A stretch of DNA of 64,000 nucleotides from Alloalcanivorax gelatiniphagus (GCF_005938655.1 NZ_VCQT01000044.1:186001-250000), one strand, 5' to 3'; numbered from the stretch's first letter, positions 50,768-59,589 are shown. The notes: a model not told the origin generated them from the letters alone. A program made the numbers and translations.

Positions 50768-52783
50768 TCAGCCCCAGCCGAACAGCCCGTCGAGCAGGCC
50801 ACCGAGCAGGTCGCCCAGGCCGGGAATGCCTTCCAGCACATCGGAGATCGGGGCAAGAACGGTTTCCAGCAGGCCCTCGTCGCCGGCCACGGTGTCCAGC
50901 ACCATCACCAGCGGCTCACCCAGGGCGGGAATCTGCTCCAGCAGAGCGCCCACCGCCGGAATCAGCGCGAAGTCCTGATCGAGCAGACCGCCCAGCAGGT
51001 TTTCCAGGCCGGCTTCGCCGTCCAGGGGGCCGCCGCTGAGCAGGCCGCCGAGCAGTTCGTTGGTCAGGTCGCCCAGCACCGGCACTTCTTCGAGCAGGCC
51101 CAGGGCCGGGTTGAGCAGGTCGCCCGGGTTGCTCGGGTCGACACCGCCTTCGCCGCCCAGCAGGGTGCCCAGCACTTCGTTGAGCAGCTCACCGGCCACC
51201 GGCAGTTGGTCCAGCGCGCCGGTCAGGTTGGCCAGCGGGTCGCCGCCTTCACCGCCGCCATCGACCGCGCCCATCAGGGTGCCGAGCAGCGGGTTGAGCA
51301 GGTCGCCGAGTACCGGTACTTCGCCCAGCAGTTCGGGGAACTGGCCAAGCTGGTCGCTGGCGGAGGTCAGGCATTGCAGCGGGTCACCGGATTCGCAGTT
51401 CACCGCGCCGAGCAGCTGGCCGACCAGCGGGCCCAGTACCGGCACCTGGTCCAGCACTTCCTGCACCGGCTCGCTCAGTTGTGACAGATCGCCGCTGGTC
51501 AGTGCCTGGGACAGGGCTTCCAGGTCCAGGCTGTCCAGGGGCAGGCCACCGGCATCGCCACCGGCCAGGCCGTTGAGCAGGTCGCCCAGCACCGGCACTT
51601 CCGCCACCATCTCCGGCAGGCCTTGCAGTTGTTCCAGCAGCGCGAATAGCGGGTTGGCGTCTTCACCGCCGCCGTTTTCCAGGGCTTCGCCGATCAGGTC
51701 ACCCACTACCGGGATGCCGGCCAGCAGTTGCGGCAGGGTTTCCAGCAGGTCCAGGTTGCCCGGATCGCTATCGATGGCGCCCAGCAGGCTGTTCACCAGT
51801 TCGCCGGCCACCGGCACCTCGCCCAGAGCATCGGTCACCGGGGCCAGCAGTTCGCCGGATTCCAGCAGACAGGTCAGCGGATCGGCGGTGGCGCCGCAGA
51901 TCTGGTCCACGCCGGGCAGGCCGCTCAGGTTGAGCACCGAGCCCACGCCCTGCAGCACCTGGGTGATACAGGCCTGGGGATCAAACTCGCCGGCATTGCT
52001 GGCCAGCGGGCACACCGCGGTGGTCAGGGTGTTGGCGGTGCTGATCAGCAGCTCGCCGCTGGCCAGGTTGTTGGCCACTCCGGTGAGGCAGGTTTGCGGG
52101 TTCAGGGCGTCCTCGCAGCCGAGCACGGTGAACACGCTCTGCAGGGTCTCCGGGGTGGTTTCCAGCACGTCCACCACGCACAGCACCGGGTTGTCCGCGT
52201 CCGGGCACAGCGCCTGGGTCACCGGGCTGGTACCGTCCAGCAGGCCGGTGATGGTGTCGCGCAGGTAAACGGTGCTTTCCATCACGCAGTTGGGCAGGAA
52301 TTCCACGTCGGACAGGCTTTCCACCAGGGCGGTGTCGGTGCCGGCCACCGTGTCGGCGCACACCAGGCCGAGCAGGTTGTCGTTGCCCAGGGAGATATCG
52401 GTGAGCGCTTCGTTTTCACAGGTCACCACGTCGATGGCCTGGCCCAGCGGCACGTTCAGCACCGTGCTGGGGCAAACGGAAGCGGTGAAATGGTTGCTGG
52501 AGTCGATCAGACCGACGGTGGCTGCGCGCTCCTCGTCGTCCATATCGTCACCGGGGTTGCCCGGTTGGTCCGGATCGTCCGGGTCGCCGGGGTTGCCCGG
52601 ATCACCAGGATCGCCCGGGTCGCCGGGATCACCCGGGTTATCCGGATTATCGGGGTTGTTGGGCGTTTCCGCGCCGCCATTACCCGTTGAGCCGCCGCCG
52701 CTGCTGCCGCCGCCGCCACCACAGGCGGCCAGAGCCGCCAACATCATCATCAAAACCAGTGTTTTCGCCAGGGACCGGAACAT
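50768..52783 (-). CDS. 671-residue lipoprotein with collagen-like linker and internal VPVLGDLLN repeats
   Basis: Lipoprotein (lipobox AALAAC) followed by Gly/Ser and then a Gly-Asp-Pro/Asn-Pro-Asp linker (NPGDPGDPGDPGDPGNPGDP). Residues about 80-300 carry regularly spaced Cys (VCPSTVLN, TCENEAL, VCADTV, ALCPDAD). Residues 300-670 hold at least six degenerate repeats of about 40-55 residues centred on E-V-P-V-L-G-D-L-(L/T)-N. The low-charge, Leu/Gly-rich repeats suggest a solenoid or amphipathic surface protein. No family recognised. It has a strong AAGGAGG site and its own terminator. Confidence 0.82.
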   Translation of the reverse strand: MFRSLAKTLVLMMMLAALAACGGGGGSSGGGSTGNGGAETPNNPDNPDNPGDPGDPGDPGDPGNPGDPDDPDQPGNPGDDMDDEERAATVGLIDSSNHFTASVCPSTVLNVPLGQAIDVVTCENEALTDISLGNDNLLGLVCADTVAGTDTALVESLSDVEFLPNCVMESTVYLRDTITGLLDGTSPVTQALCPDADNPVLCVVDVLETTPETLQSVFTVLGCEDALNPQTCLTGVANNLASGELLISTANTLTTAVCPLASNAGEFDPQACITQVLQGVGSVLNLSGLPGVDQICGATADPLTCLLESGELLAPVTDALGEVPVAGELVNSLLGAIDSDPGNLDLLETLPQLLAGIPVVGDLIGEALENGGGEDANPLFALLEQLQGLPEMVAEVPVLGDLLNGLAGGDAGGLPLDSLDLEALSQALTSGDLSQLSEPVQEVLDQVPVLGPLVGQLLGAVNCESGDPLQCLTSASDQLGQFPELLGEVPVLGDLLNPLLGTLMGAVDGGGEGGDPLANLTGALDQLPVAGELLNEVLGTLLGGEGGVDPSNPGDLLNPALGLLEEVPVLGDLTNELLGGLLSGGPLDGEAGLENLLGGLLDQDFALIPAVGALLEQIPALGEPLVMVLDTVAGDEGLLETVLAPISDVLEGIPGLGDLLGGLLDGLFGWG

Positions 52784-53115
52784 GATCCACCCTCCTTGAG
52801 TTTTATCCGTATCAGTCGCTGTCCCCTCCCCCCTACAACCGGACTAGAAGGGCGACAGTGCACAATTGGAATGTACAAAGGGTGGCAATGAAAAAATGTC
52901 GGCCTTGCTTTAAGAGCTGTTACGGCGCCACTCAAACGCAACCCGGGCGCTTCAAAATGTGTGCGGCATGTAACGTCTTGGTAATGTTTTACGTTCCGGA
53001 CGGGCCAAAATAGCGGAATGTGCTGGATATCTTGTTATTTATAACCAAAAGCGTGCTATGCGCGGATCGAGGCGCCTTGCCGCCCGTCTGTCGCAAAAAG
53101 ACAACGCCCCAAACG
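52784..53115. other. Intergenic region between the lipoprotein and peroxiredoxin genes
   Basis: Roughly 330 bp upstream of the leftward lipoprotein gene. It contains that gene's ribosome site (AAGGAGGGTGG) and presumably its promoter, but I cannot place -10/-35 boxes with confidence. Composition drops toward AT around 52860-53050. No open frame with coding character is visible. Confidence 0.5.
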
Positions 53116-53150
53116 AAAAGGGGCGCGCCGATTGGCACCGGCACGCCCCT
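53116..53150 (-). terminator. Rho-independent terminator of the peroxiredoxin gene
   Basis: Stem AGGGGCGTGCCG/CGGCGCGCCCC with an 8-base loop, followed by TTTTC on the minus strand, about 35 bp after the stop. One mismatch in the stem. A competing small hairpin CGCCCC/GGGGCG overlaps its left side. Confidence 0.75.
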
Positions 53151-53184
53151 CACTTTCCCGTGCCTGGCACGGGGGAGAACCGGG

Positions 53185-53658
53185 TCAGAGCTGCTTGAGC
53201 ACGGTCTCGGCGCTGCTTTCCTCCACACCCTTGGCGTCCACGCCCAGGTACTCCACCACGCCGTCATTGGCGATCAGCGCGAAGCGCTTGCTGCGGATGC
53301 CCAGGCCGGCACCACTGGCGTCCAGTTCCAGCCCCAGCGCCTTGGTGAACTGGGCGTTGCCGTCGGCCAGCATGGTGATCTTCTCGGCGTTCTGGTTGTC
53401 CTGCCAGGCGCCCATCACGAAGGCGTCGTTCACCGCCATGCAGCCAATGGCGTCGACTTTCTCAAGAATCTCGTCCGCGTTCACCACGAAGCCCGGCATG
53501 TGGGTATTGGAGCAACCGGGAGTGAAGGCGCCCGGCACCGCGAACAACACCACCTTGCGGCCCTTGAAGAAGTCGCCGGTGGACAGGTCCTCGGGGCCTT
53601 TGGCGCCGTTGGTCTTGATGGTCACGTCGGGGAGTTTGTCGCCTACGGCAATGGTCAT
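53185..53658 (-). CDS. Peroxiredoxin (Prx5/AhpE-like, 1-Cys or atypical 2-Cys)
   Basis: The 157-residue thioredoxin-fold peroxidase has peroxidatic Cys in VPGAFTPGCSNTHMPGF, the Prx5 signature, with Thr three residues before the Cys. A second Cys (DAIGCMAVN) could serve as resolving residue. It reduces H2O2 or alkyl hydroperoxides. The start at MTIAVGDKLPDV has AGGA upstream; a longer upstream frame is a non-coding extension. Monocistronic with its own terminator. Confidence 0.94.
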   Translation of the reverse strand: MTIAVGDKLPDVTIKTNGAKGPEDLSTGDFFKGRKVVLFAVPGAFTPGCSNTHMPGFVVNADEILEKVDAIGCMAVNDAFVMGAWQDNQNAEKITMLADGNAQFTKALGLELDASGAGLGIRSKRFALIANDGVVEYLGVDAKGVEESSAETVLKQL

Positions 53659-53750
53659 GGTCGTGTCCTGTGAATTGCGGAAAGGACCACGAATGTAACA
53701 GACCCGGCCGTGCCGCGCCGAGCCCGGACCGGCGCATCGGCGCCGGGGGT

Positions 53751-53769
53751 AACGTAAAAGAGTGTTGCC
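53751..53769. repeat. Direct repeat copy 1 flanking the chemoreceptor gene
   Basis: 19-bp sequence AACGTAAAAGAGTGTTGCC, identical and in the same orientation as the copy upstream of the chemoreceptor gene 1982 bp away. It lies in the gap between the peroxiredoxin and the end of the chemoreceptor gene. Confidence 0.85.
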
Positions 53770-53792
53770 GGGAACCGAAGGAGCGCCTGCGA

Positions 53793-55580
53793 TCAGAACG
53801 TTTCCCACTCGTCCTCGTTATCGGCCTCCCTTTGGGCCTTTGCGGGTGCCGGTGCAGGTGCGGACGCGGCCTTGGCCGGCGGCGGAGAAAGCACCTTTGG
53901 CCCGGCGTCCTGGACAGGTGCCGCGTCATCGTCCCCCAACACGAAGGCATCAAGCATTTGCTGCAGTTGATCCGCCTGATCGCGCATCCGGCTGGCGGTA
54001 ACGCTCGACTGGTGGACCATGGCCGCATTCTGCTGGGTCATGGCGTCCATTTCCGCCACCGCCGTATTAACCTGGCCGATACCGGTGCTCTGTTCCTTGG
54101 CGCCGGCGGAAATTTCACCGATCACATCGGTCACCTTGGCCACGCTCTCGGCGATCTCCTGCATGGTGGCCCCCGCATCACGCACCAGCTTGGCCCCCGA
54201 TTCGGTATGGGCGGCCGAGGCATCGATCAGGGCACGAATCTCCTTGGAGGCGGTGCTTGAGCGCTGCGCCAGGGTGCGCACTTCTTGCGCCACCACCGCG
54301 AAGCCACTGCCGTGCTCACCGGCACGGGCGGCCTCCACCGAGGCGTTCAGTGCCAGAATATTGGTCTGAAAGGCGATCGAGTCGATCATGCTGATGATGT
54401 CACTGACCTTGCTGGAGGAATCGTGGATATCCGCCATGGTTCGCTCCACATCCTGCATGGCCGACTCGCCACGGCGTGCCACTTCACCGGTGCCCAGCAC
54501 CAGCTGATTAGCCTGTTGAGCCGACTGGGCGCTGTGATCCACGGTGGAGGTGATCTCCTCCATGGAAGCGGAAGTCTGCTGCAGGTTGGCGGACGCCTGC
54601 TCGGTGCGCGAGGCCAGTTCCTCGCTGCCCTGCGCCATTTGCGTCGCGGCTTCACGCACATGGCGGGTACTCGCGCGCACCTCACGAAGGGTGTCCTGCA
54701 TCCGCGACGCAAAGAGGTTGAAGCCCCTGGCCAACTGGCCAACCTCGTCGTGGGTGGAGACGTCGATGCGCTGCGTCAGATCACCCTTACCGCTGGCGAT
54801 GCTCTCCATGGTCCGGGCGGCCAGGCGAATCGGTTGCACGGTGCGCTTGACCAGATAGCCCGCCAACAGCGCGACGGCGATAAACAGCGTCAACGCCGTG
54901 AGCAACGAGCTGATGATTGAGCTTCGCAGATTGTCGTTGGCCGCCGCCCGAACCTCGGCCATGTCTTCATCAACATCCACCGCAAAGACGCCGGCGCCCA
55001 GCATCCAGCCCCATTTATCCAGCCCTACCGAATAGGAATACTTGGCTTCGTCTTTTTGTGTTCCCGGGTGCGGCCAGACGTACTGATAGAAACCGCCGCC
55101 GGCCTTGGCTTTCTCGATCAGCCCACGAATGAAGTAATCACCGTCGGGGCCCTGCGTGTCGATCATGTTCTTGCCTTCGAGATCGGGGTTGATGTGCACA
55201 ACGCCGGTGCCCTCGTAATCAAAGACGAAGAGGTAGTTATTGCCGTCAAAACGAATCGACCGCAGCATCTCAGCCGCACGGGCCTTGGCGTCCGCGTCGT
55301 CGGGGCCCGCCTGGTCATAAATGGGGGCGATGGCGGTCTTGGCCGCCAGCACCACGTCCTTCACCGCTTGTTCCCGGCTTTTCAGCAGTTCTTCTTTCTG
55401 GTGCGCCAGGTTTTGCTGGCTGGCCTCAATGCTCTGATAGGTCTCCATCCCCACCAGGATGAGCGTGACCAAGAGCATGGGAACCAGCACCAGAGTCATG
55501 GTCTTGGTGTTCAGATTCCAGCGGCTGAGTTTGGATTTTTCCGTTTGCATCAAGGTCTTTTCCATATCGATACGCGGCAT
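53793..55580 (-). CDS. Methyl-accepting chemotaxis protein with single Cache sensor
   Basis: The 595-residue chemoreceptor has TM1 at residues about 30-50 ([16 protein letters not shown]), an extracytoplasmic sCache_2-type domain (about 55-215; [20 protein letters not shown]), TM2 near 225-245, a HAMP domain and the signalling hairpin with tip [16 protein letters not shown]. The C-terminus is EWETF, an xWxxF pentapeptide like the CheR/CheB docking tail. sCache_2 receptors often sense small carboxylates. The exact start is uncertain (ATG at residues 1, 6 or 11). Confidence 0.94.
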   Translation of the reverse strand: MPRIDMEKTLMQTEKSKLSRWNLNTKTMTLVLVPMLLVTLILVGMETYQSIEASQQNLAHQKEELLKSREQAVKDVVLAAKTAIAPIYDQAGPDDADAKARAAEMLRSIRFDGNNYLFVFDYEGTGVVHINPDLEGKNMIDTQGPDGDYFIRGLIEKAKAGGGFYQYVWPHPGTQKDEAKYSYSVGLDKWGWMLGAGVFAVDVDEDMAEVRAAANDNLRSSIISSLLTALTLFIAVALLAGYLVKRTVQPIRLAARTMESIASGKGDLTQRIDVSTHDEVGQLARGFNLFASRMQDTLREVRASTRHVREAATQMAQGSEELASRTEQASANLQQTSASMEEITSTVDHSAQSAQQANQLVLGTGEVARRGESAMQDVERTMADIHDSSSKVSDIISMIDSIAFQTNILALNASVEAARAGEHGSGFAVVAQEVRTLAQRSSTASKEIRALIDASAAHTESGAKLVRDAGATMQEIAESVAKVTDVIGEISAGAKEQSTGIGQVNTAVAEMDAMTQQNAAMVHQSSVTASRMRDQADQLQQMLDAFVLGDDDAAPVQDAGPKVLSPPPAKAASAPAPAPAKAQREADNEDEWETF

Positions 55581-55732
55581 TTCTCAACGTATCGACATTC
55601 ACGTTGAGCAACTTTAGAACTATCGAATAAAGACCCTGGAAAGTGGTTTTTCACGCACGCAATAATGCAAATTTACGCTATGAATAAAATTATCTTTTCG
55701 ACCAATACGACAACAAGCCGCCCACCGTGGGC

Positions 55733-55751
55733 AACGTAAAAGAGTGTTGCC
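55733..55751. repeat. Direct repeat copy 2 flanking the chemoreceptor gene
   Basis: Second identical AACGTAAAAGAGTGTTGCC. The two copies bracket the chemoreceptor gene and its promoter region. A degenerate third form (ACGTAAAAGAGGGTCTC) occurs near 59300. Confidence 0.85.
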
Positions 55752-55764
55752 TTTGCCCTCCGCG

Positions 55765-55790
55765 GTTTGAACCGGCGACCTCCGGACCCC
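55765..55790 (-). other. tRNA-like fragment (variable loop and T-arm half)
   Basis: On the minus strand the string GGTCCGGAGGTCGCCGGTTC followed by AAA resembles the end of the anticodon stem, variable loop and T-arm of a bacterial tRNA. The 3' half of the T stem does not pair and no acceptor stem follows, so it is at most a remnant. It lies 14 bp from direct-repeat copy 2. Confidence 0.25.
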
Positions 55791-55836
55791 AGGCTGTTGC
55801 CCACGCATTCATTGCAACGGCAAAGGAGACAGTGCC

Positions 55837-56517
55837 ATGAGTCAGACCATCGTCATCACCGGCGCCAACCGGGGCATCGGCTACGACATGGCGCGCCTGT
55901 GGAAGGCGCGGGGCAACCACGTCATCGCGGTGTGCCGCAGCCCGGCGGAAAAGAAAGGCAAGGAAGACCTGCACGATCTCGGCATCCGCGTACTGGAAGG
56001 CTATGACGTGAGCAAAGCGGAGGACGTGGCGGCGCTCAAGGAAGAGCTGGGCGACACGCAGGTGGACGTGCTCTACAACAACGCCGGCATGATGGAGAAC
56101 GAGACCCTGGAGGAGATGAACTTCGACACCATGCGCCAGCAGTTCGAGGTGAACACCCTGGGCCCGCTGCGTGTCACCCACGCGCTGCTCGACAATATGC
56201 GCGAGGGCAGCCGGGTGGGCCTGATGACCTCGCGCATGGGGTCCGTGGAGGATAACGATTCCGGCGGCCGCTACGGCTACCGGGTCAGCAAGGCCGGCCT
56301 GAACGCCGCCGGCAAGTCCCTGGCCGTGGACCTGAAGGACCGGGGCATCCCGGTGGCGATCCTGCACCCGGGCTTCGTGAAGACCGATATGACCGGCAAC
56401 AACGGCGACATCACCGCCGAGCAGGCCGCCCACCGCCTGGTGCAGCGCATGGACGAGCTGAACCTGGACAACACCGGTACCTTCTGGCACTCCGATGGCT
56501 CGGTACTGCCCTGGTAA
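55837..56517 (+). CDS. Short-chain dehydrogenase/reductase (C-factor-like)
   Basis: The 226-residue SDR has TGANRGIGYDMARLW, LYNNAGMM and a catalytic Y-G-Y-R-V-S-K with upstream Ser in MTSRMGSV. The short length and NNAG/YxxxK layout fit the C-factor (CsgA-like) group. Substrate unknown. An AAAGGAGA site precedes the ATG. Convergent with the VIT/vWA gene; a 13-bp inverted repeat lies between. Confidence 0.9.
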   Translation: MSQTIVITGANRGIGYDMARLWKARGNHVIAVCRSPAEKKGKEDLHDLGIRVLEGYDVSKAEDVAALKEELGDTQVDVLYNNAGMMENETLEEMNFDTMRQQFEVNTLGPLRVTHALLDNMREGSRVGLMTSRMGSVEDNDSGGRYGYRVSKAGLNAAGKSLAVDLKDRGIPVAILHPGFVKTDMTGNNGDITAEQAAHRLVQRMDELNLDNTGTFWHSDGSVLPW

Positions 56518-56523
56518 AAATCA

Positions 56524-56584
56524 TACCGATCGGGAATATTTCGCTGATTGCATGTCCCGCAGGCAAAACTTTTCCCGATCGGTA
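56524..56584. repeat. 13-bp inverted repeat between convergent SDR and vWA genes
   Basis: Perfect arms TACCGATCGGGAA and TTCCCGATCGGTA separated by 35 bases; each arm itself contains CCGATCGG. AATTTTC follows the right arm and GATTTTTA follows the left arm on the opposite strand, so a bidirectional terminator is possible. A protein-binding site is an alternative. Confidence 0.6.
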
Positions 56585-56603
56585 ATTTTCTGGACCGGCT
56601 GGC

Positions 56604-58676
56604 CTAGCGCCGGCGGCGCAGCAGGCCGGCCACGCCCATGACCAGGAACGGCAGCAAGGACCAGGGGCCGGCGGCACCGCCGCTGCCGCCACCGCCCATG
56701 GACGGGCGCGGTTGCTGGAACATGGGCTGGCCATGGTCGGCCCGGTTGGCGGCCGGTGCCTGCGCCTGCCGCTGGGCCTTGGCCAGTTTTTCCAGGTCGC
56801 GGCGGTCCGCGTTGCGGCGCTCGATACCGTATTTCTCGAACATCTCGTCGCGCAGCACCACCATGGAGGTGTAGTCGGTGACCAGGCCGTATTCCAGGGC
56901 CAGGTCGGTGATGGCATCTTCCAGGTCCGCGTCGGCGCCGAAGTTGTCACGCCGGCGTTGCAGGTCCTGGATGGTGGCGTAGGCCCACAGCCGTTCCAGT
57001 TCCGGGTTGGCGCCGCCCTCGGCGGGGAACGGGAAGCGGGTTTGGTAGCGGCGGGTCTCGCCGCCGACCTTGGCGCTCAGGGTCACTTGCGCCGGGCCGT
57101 CGCCCCAGTAATGGCCGAGCACCACGATGCGTCCGCCCCGATAGATGGAGCCGATCCGCTCGGGGGTCAGGTCGGCGGTTTTCACGCCCTCGATGTCCAG
57201 GGTCACGTCGTTCATGGCCCGGTGGGTAAGCTTGCCGGTGGCCTGCATCAGCCGGCCAACGATGTCGTCGCTGTTGGAGACGCTCAGGGCAAAGCCATTA
57301 CTGGCGTCGGTGAGGGCGGTGAGCAGCGGCCGGTTGGCGCTGTTGCCCATGATGAAGGTGAACAGCCGCACGTCGTAACGGTCCAGCAACTCCAGAAAAC
57401 GCTTCTGCTCGGTGACGCCCACATTGGCCACCCCGTCGGTGACCAGGGCGATGCCGGTGGGCCGGTCCGCGTCCAGGGATTTCAGGCCGGCTTTCATGCC
57501 GTCGTAGAGGTTGGTGCCACCGCCGGATTGCAGCGTGGCCACCTTGTTCACGTAATCGCTCACCGCCTCCGGCGTCACCGCCACGAAGCCGGGGGTCAGT
57601 TCCCGGGTGCGGTCGTTGAACAGCACGATGCGGAAGCGGTCCTCCGGTTGCAGCCGGCCCAGCGCCTTGCCGACGCCGTCGGCCAGGGTGGCCAGCTTGC
57701 CGGCCATGGAGCCGGACACATCCAGCACGAACACCCAGTCGCGGCCGCCGGTGACCGGCGGCAGGTCGTCCCCGGGGGTCAGGCTCATCATAAAGGTCCC
57801 CCGGTCGCTGCCCGGCGCCTTGTAGGCCACCAGGTCCACGCTGCCGGGCAGGTCCGGCTGGTAGCGCCAGTAGACCACCAGGTCCCGGTCCAGGCGGAAC
57901 GCCGGCTGGTCATCGGAGGGGGTGGTTTCCGCCTCCGCCTCCGGCTCGCCAGCCGGCTCGCCGGCCCGCGACGCGGCGGCCCGGTTGTCCAGGGTCACCC
58001 GCCACTGGCGCGGCCCCTGCTGGGTAATGGCGGCGCCGGGCTGGTCCGGTACCCGCACCGCCGCCACCGGGTAGCCGGTGCGCAGGTTCAGGGTAAAGGT
58101 GAAATGCTCCTCCACCCGTTCGTTGGCGGTCCAGAAGTCCAGCTGGCGCTGGTCCACCCCGCCCTCCTCCAGCGGGTACAGGTAGCGGCCGACGCCGGTG
58201 TCCTCGTCCACCGGCTGCATGTACACCAGTCGCACCCGGGTGTCCTGGCCGGCCCGCACCGGGCTGACCAGCACGTCGAAGGCCTTGTAGCCGTCCTTCT
58301 CAGTGAGCCCGGCCTCCCGGCCGGCCGCTTTTTCCTGCTCGTAGACCTGACGGGCTTTCTCTTTCTTCAGCACCTCGCCCACCACCGGCTTGCCGTCGAT
58401 CCACACGGTGAACTCCGCCACCGTGCCCTTCTCCGGCACCGGGAAGCGGTAGTGGGCCTCCAGATCCCGGTCGTGGGGGTTGTGGAACACCTGCTCCACC
58501 TCGGTGACGGTGTAGCCGTCCTCCACGTCCACGGTGACGTGCTGCTCGCGCAGGGAAAGCGGCGGCGTATCGCCGTCGCTGGGGGTCATCAGCCCGGCCG
58601 CCCGGGCACCGGTGGCGGCCAGCATCAGCATCAATGCCCCGGCCAGCCAGCGGCTCAATGGATTCAACAAAGCCAT
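56604..58676 (-). CDS. VIT and vWA domain protein with GlyGly-CTERM-like sorting tail
   Basis: The 690-residue exported protein has an N-terminal VIT domain (residues 35-165; VEQVFHNPHDRDLEAHYRFP), a vWA domain with complete MIDAS (WVFVLDVSGSMAGK, TNLYDGMKAG, ALVTDGVAN) and a helical C-terminal part. The last 35 residues are Gly/Ser-rich (MGGGGSGGAAGPW), one hydrophobic helix and RRRR, the tripartite GlyGly-CTERM layout processed by rhombosortase. Likely surface-anchored after type II secretion. Start has CAGGAG upstream. Confidence 0.9.
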   Translation of the reverse strand: MALLNPLSRWLAGALMLMLAATGARAAGLMTPSDGDTPPLSLREQHVTVDVEDGYTVTEVEQVFHNPHDRDLEAHYRFPVPEKGTVAEFTVWIDGKPVVGEVLKKEKARQVYEQEKAAGREAGLTEKDGYKAFDVLVSPVRAGQDTRVRLVYMQPVDEDTGVGRYLYPLEEGGVDQRQLDFWTANERVEEHFTFTLNLRTGYPVAAVRVPDQPGAAITQQGPRQWRVTLDNRAAASRAGEPAGEPEAEAETTPSDDQPAFRLDRDLVVYWRYQPDLPGSVDLVAYKAPGSDRGTFMMSLTPGDDLPPVTGGRDWVFVLDVSGSMAGKLATLADGVGKALGRLQPEDRFRIVLFNDRTRELTPGFVAVTPEAVSDYVNKVATLQSGGGTNLYDGMKAGLKSLDADRPTGIALVTDGVANVGVTEQKRFLELLDRYDVRLFTFIMGNSANRPLLTALTDASNGFALSVSNSDDIVGRLMQATGKLTHRAMNDVTLDIEGVKTADLTPERIGSIYRGGRIVVLGHYWGDGPAQVTLSAKVGGETRRYQTRFPFPAEGGANPELERLWAYATIQDLQRRRDNFGADADLEDAITDLALEYGLVTDYTSMVVLRDEMFEKYGIERRNADRRDLEKLAKAQRQAQAPAANRADHGQPMFQQPRPSMGGGGSGGAAGPWSLLPFLVMGVAGLLRRRR

Positions 58677-58713
58677 GCGGTTCTCCTGTCTCTTATTTGA
58701 ACGTCCCTTAAAC

Positions 58714-58792
58714 GCCGTTCAATAGATACAGCAGAAACCGCCGTCTGCTAAACACCGTTCATTAACAAGACGTGTCGGGAGCCGTTCAATAG
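58714..58792 (-). promoter_or_regulatory. Three CCGTTCA(A/T)TA repeats upstream of the vWA gene
   Basis: GCCGTTCAATAG (58714), CACCGTTCATTAA (58753) and GCCGTTCAATAG (58781) lie in the leader of the vWA gene. With flanks the first two read TAAACRCCGTTCAWTA, resembling TetR-type operators (TGAAC-n-GTTTA on the other strand); a TTGAAC inverted to the first lies just before it. Confidence 0.5.
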
Positions 58793-58811
58793 CGCCGGCC
58801 CGCCCCCCGCA

Positions 58812-59201
58812 TCAGAGGTCGCAGCCCAACCCGAAGGCCGCCAGCCCCTCCACCAGATATTCCGCCAGCAGCGGGTGGCCCAGCAGGTAATCCGCGGTCT
58901 CCGGGGTCCACTCGTCCCGGGCCAGCCGCAGCGCGCCCTCCCAATCGTCCTCCTGGAAATCGCCGCGCCCCAGCCACATCAGCGCCACCACCTCGGTCTG
59001 CTGGTCCGGCTCCAGGTCGGCGATGATGGTGCGGAACTCCGCCTGGGATGGCTCACCGCCGCCGCTGGCCGGCGCCGGCGCGTCGCCGGGCTGATCGATG
59101 GGGTTGCTGCCGTCGTCCGGCAGGATGATGGCTTCCTGGGACTGGAACGCCTGGGCCAGCTCCACCAGCCGGCACACGGTCTCACTGCTGACATTGAGCA
59201 T
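58812..59201 (-). CDS. DUF3775 family protein
   Basis: The 129-residue protein starts MLNVSSETVCRLVELAQAF, with AAGGAG upstream. The central part (RTIIADLEPDQQTEVVALMWLGRGDF) and the C-terminal helices (ADYLLGHPLLAEYLVEGLAAFG) match DUF3775, a small soluble family of unknown function. No membrane segment. A Pro/Ala/Gly-rich linker divides the two parts. An in-frame upstream extension has no ribosome site and was not used. Confidence 0.8.
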   Translation of the reverse strand: MLNVSSETVCRLVELAQAFQSQEAIILPDDGSNPIDQPGDAPAPASGGGEPSQAEFRTIIADLEPDQQTEVVALMWLGRGDFQEDDWEGALRLARDEWTPETADYLLGHPLLAEYLVEGLAAFGLGCDL

Positions 59202-59328
59202 GGGATTCTCCTTCTCCTGGTCGGTTACCGCCGGCCCGGGGCCGGCGTCCACTGCATGGGAAAAGGGTGGCATGCCCGGGCCGGATCACAAGGTGAAGGA
59301 CGTAAAAGAGGGTCTCAGTGTGGGAGCG

Positions 59329-59589
59329 TCAAGCCACGTCGTGGTGGGGCTCGGTGACATCGCCGCGCCCCGCCAATAGGCCAGCGACGGAAATATCCTC
59401 GTCCAGTTCCTCCCAATGGAGCCCCTGGCCGGTATAGCTGATCCGGCAGCCCGCCCGCTGTTCCGGCGTGGCATGCAGCAATCTTGGGAACCAGGCCAAC
59501 GGGACCCCGAGAGCGCGACCGTCAGTCAGCTCCACCCACATGGTCTCGTTGTCGAAGGTCACTACCTTAGCGCTGGCTGAAGTGCTCAT
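59329..59589 (-). CDS. DUF2442 family protein
   Basis: The 86-residue protein holds the DUF2442 core: WVELTDGRALGVPLAWFPRL and HWEELDEDISVAGLLAG. DUF2442 genes normally follow a DUF4160 gene with overlapping ends, as a toxin-antitoxin-like pair. Here only the tail of DUF4160 is present upstream (overlapping 23 bp), so this is likely a solitary partner. A final HHDVA is unusual. Confidence 0.88.
   Translation of the reverse strand: MSTSASAKVVTFDNETMWVELTDGRALGVPLAWFPRLLHATPEQRAGCRISYTGQGLHWEELDEDISVAGLLAGRGDVTEPHHDVA

Noticed and set aside
52507-52722. Short minus-strand frame with TRTIRTNRATP-type repeats
   Set aside because: It is an out-of-frame reading of the collagen-like linker of the 671-residue lipoprotein.
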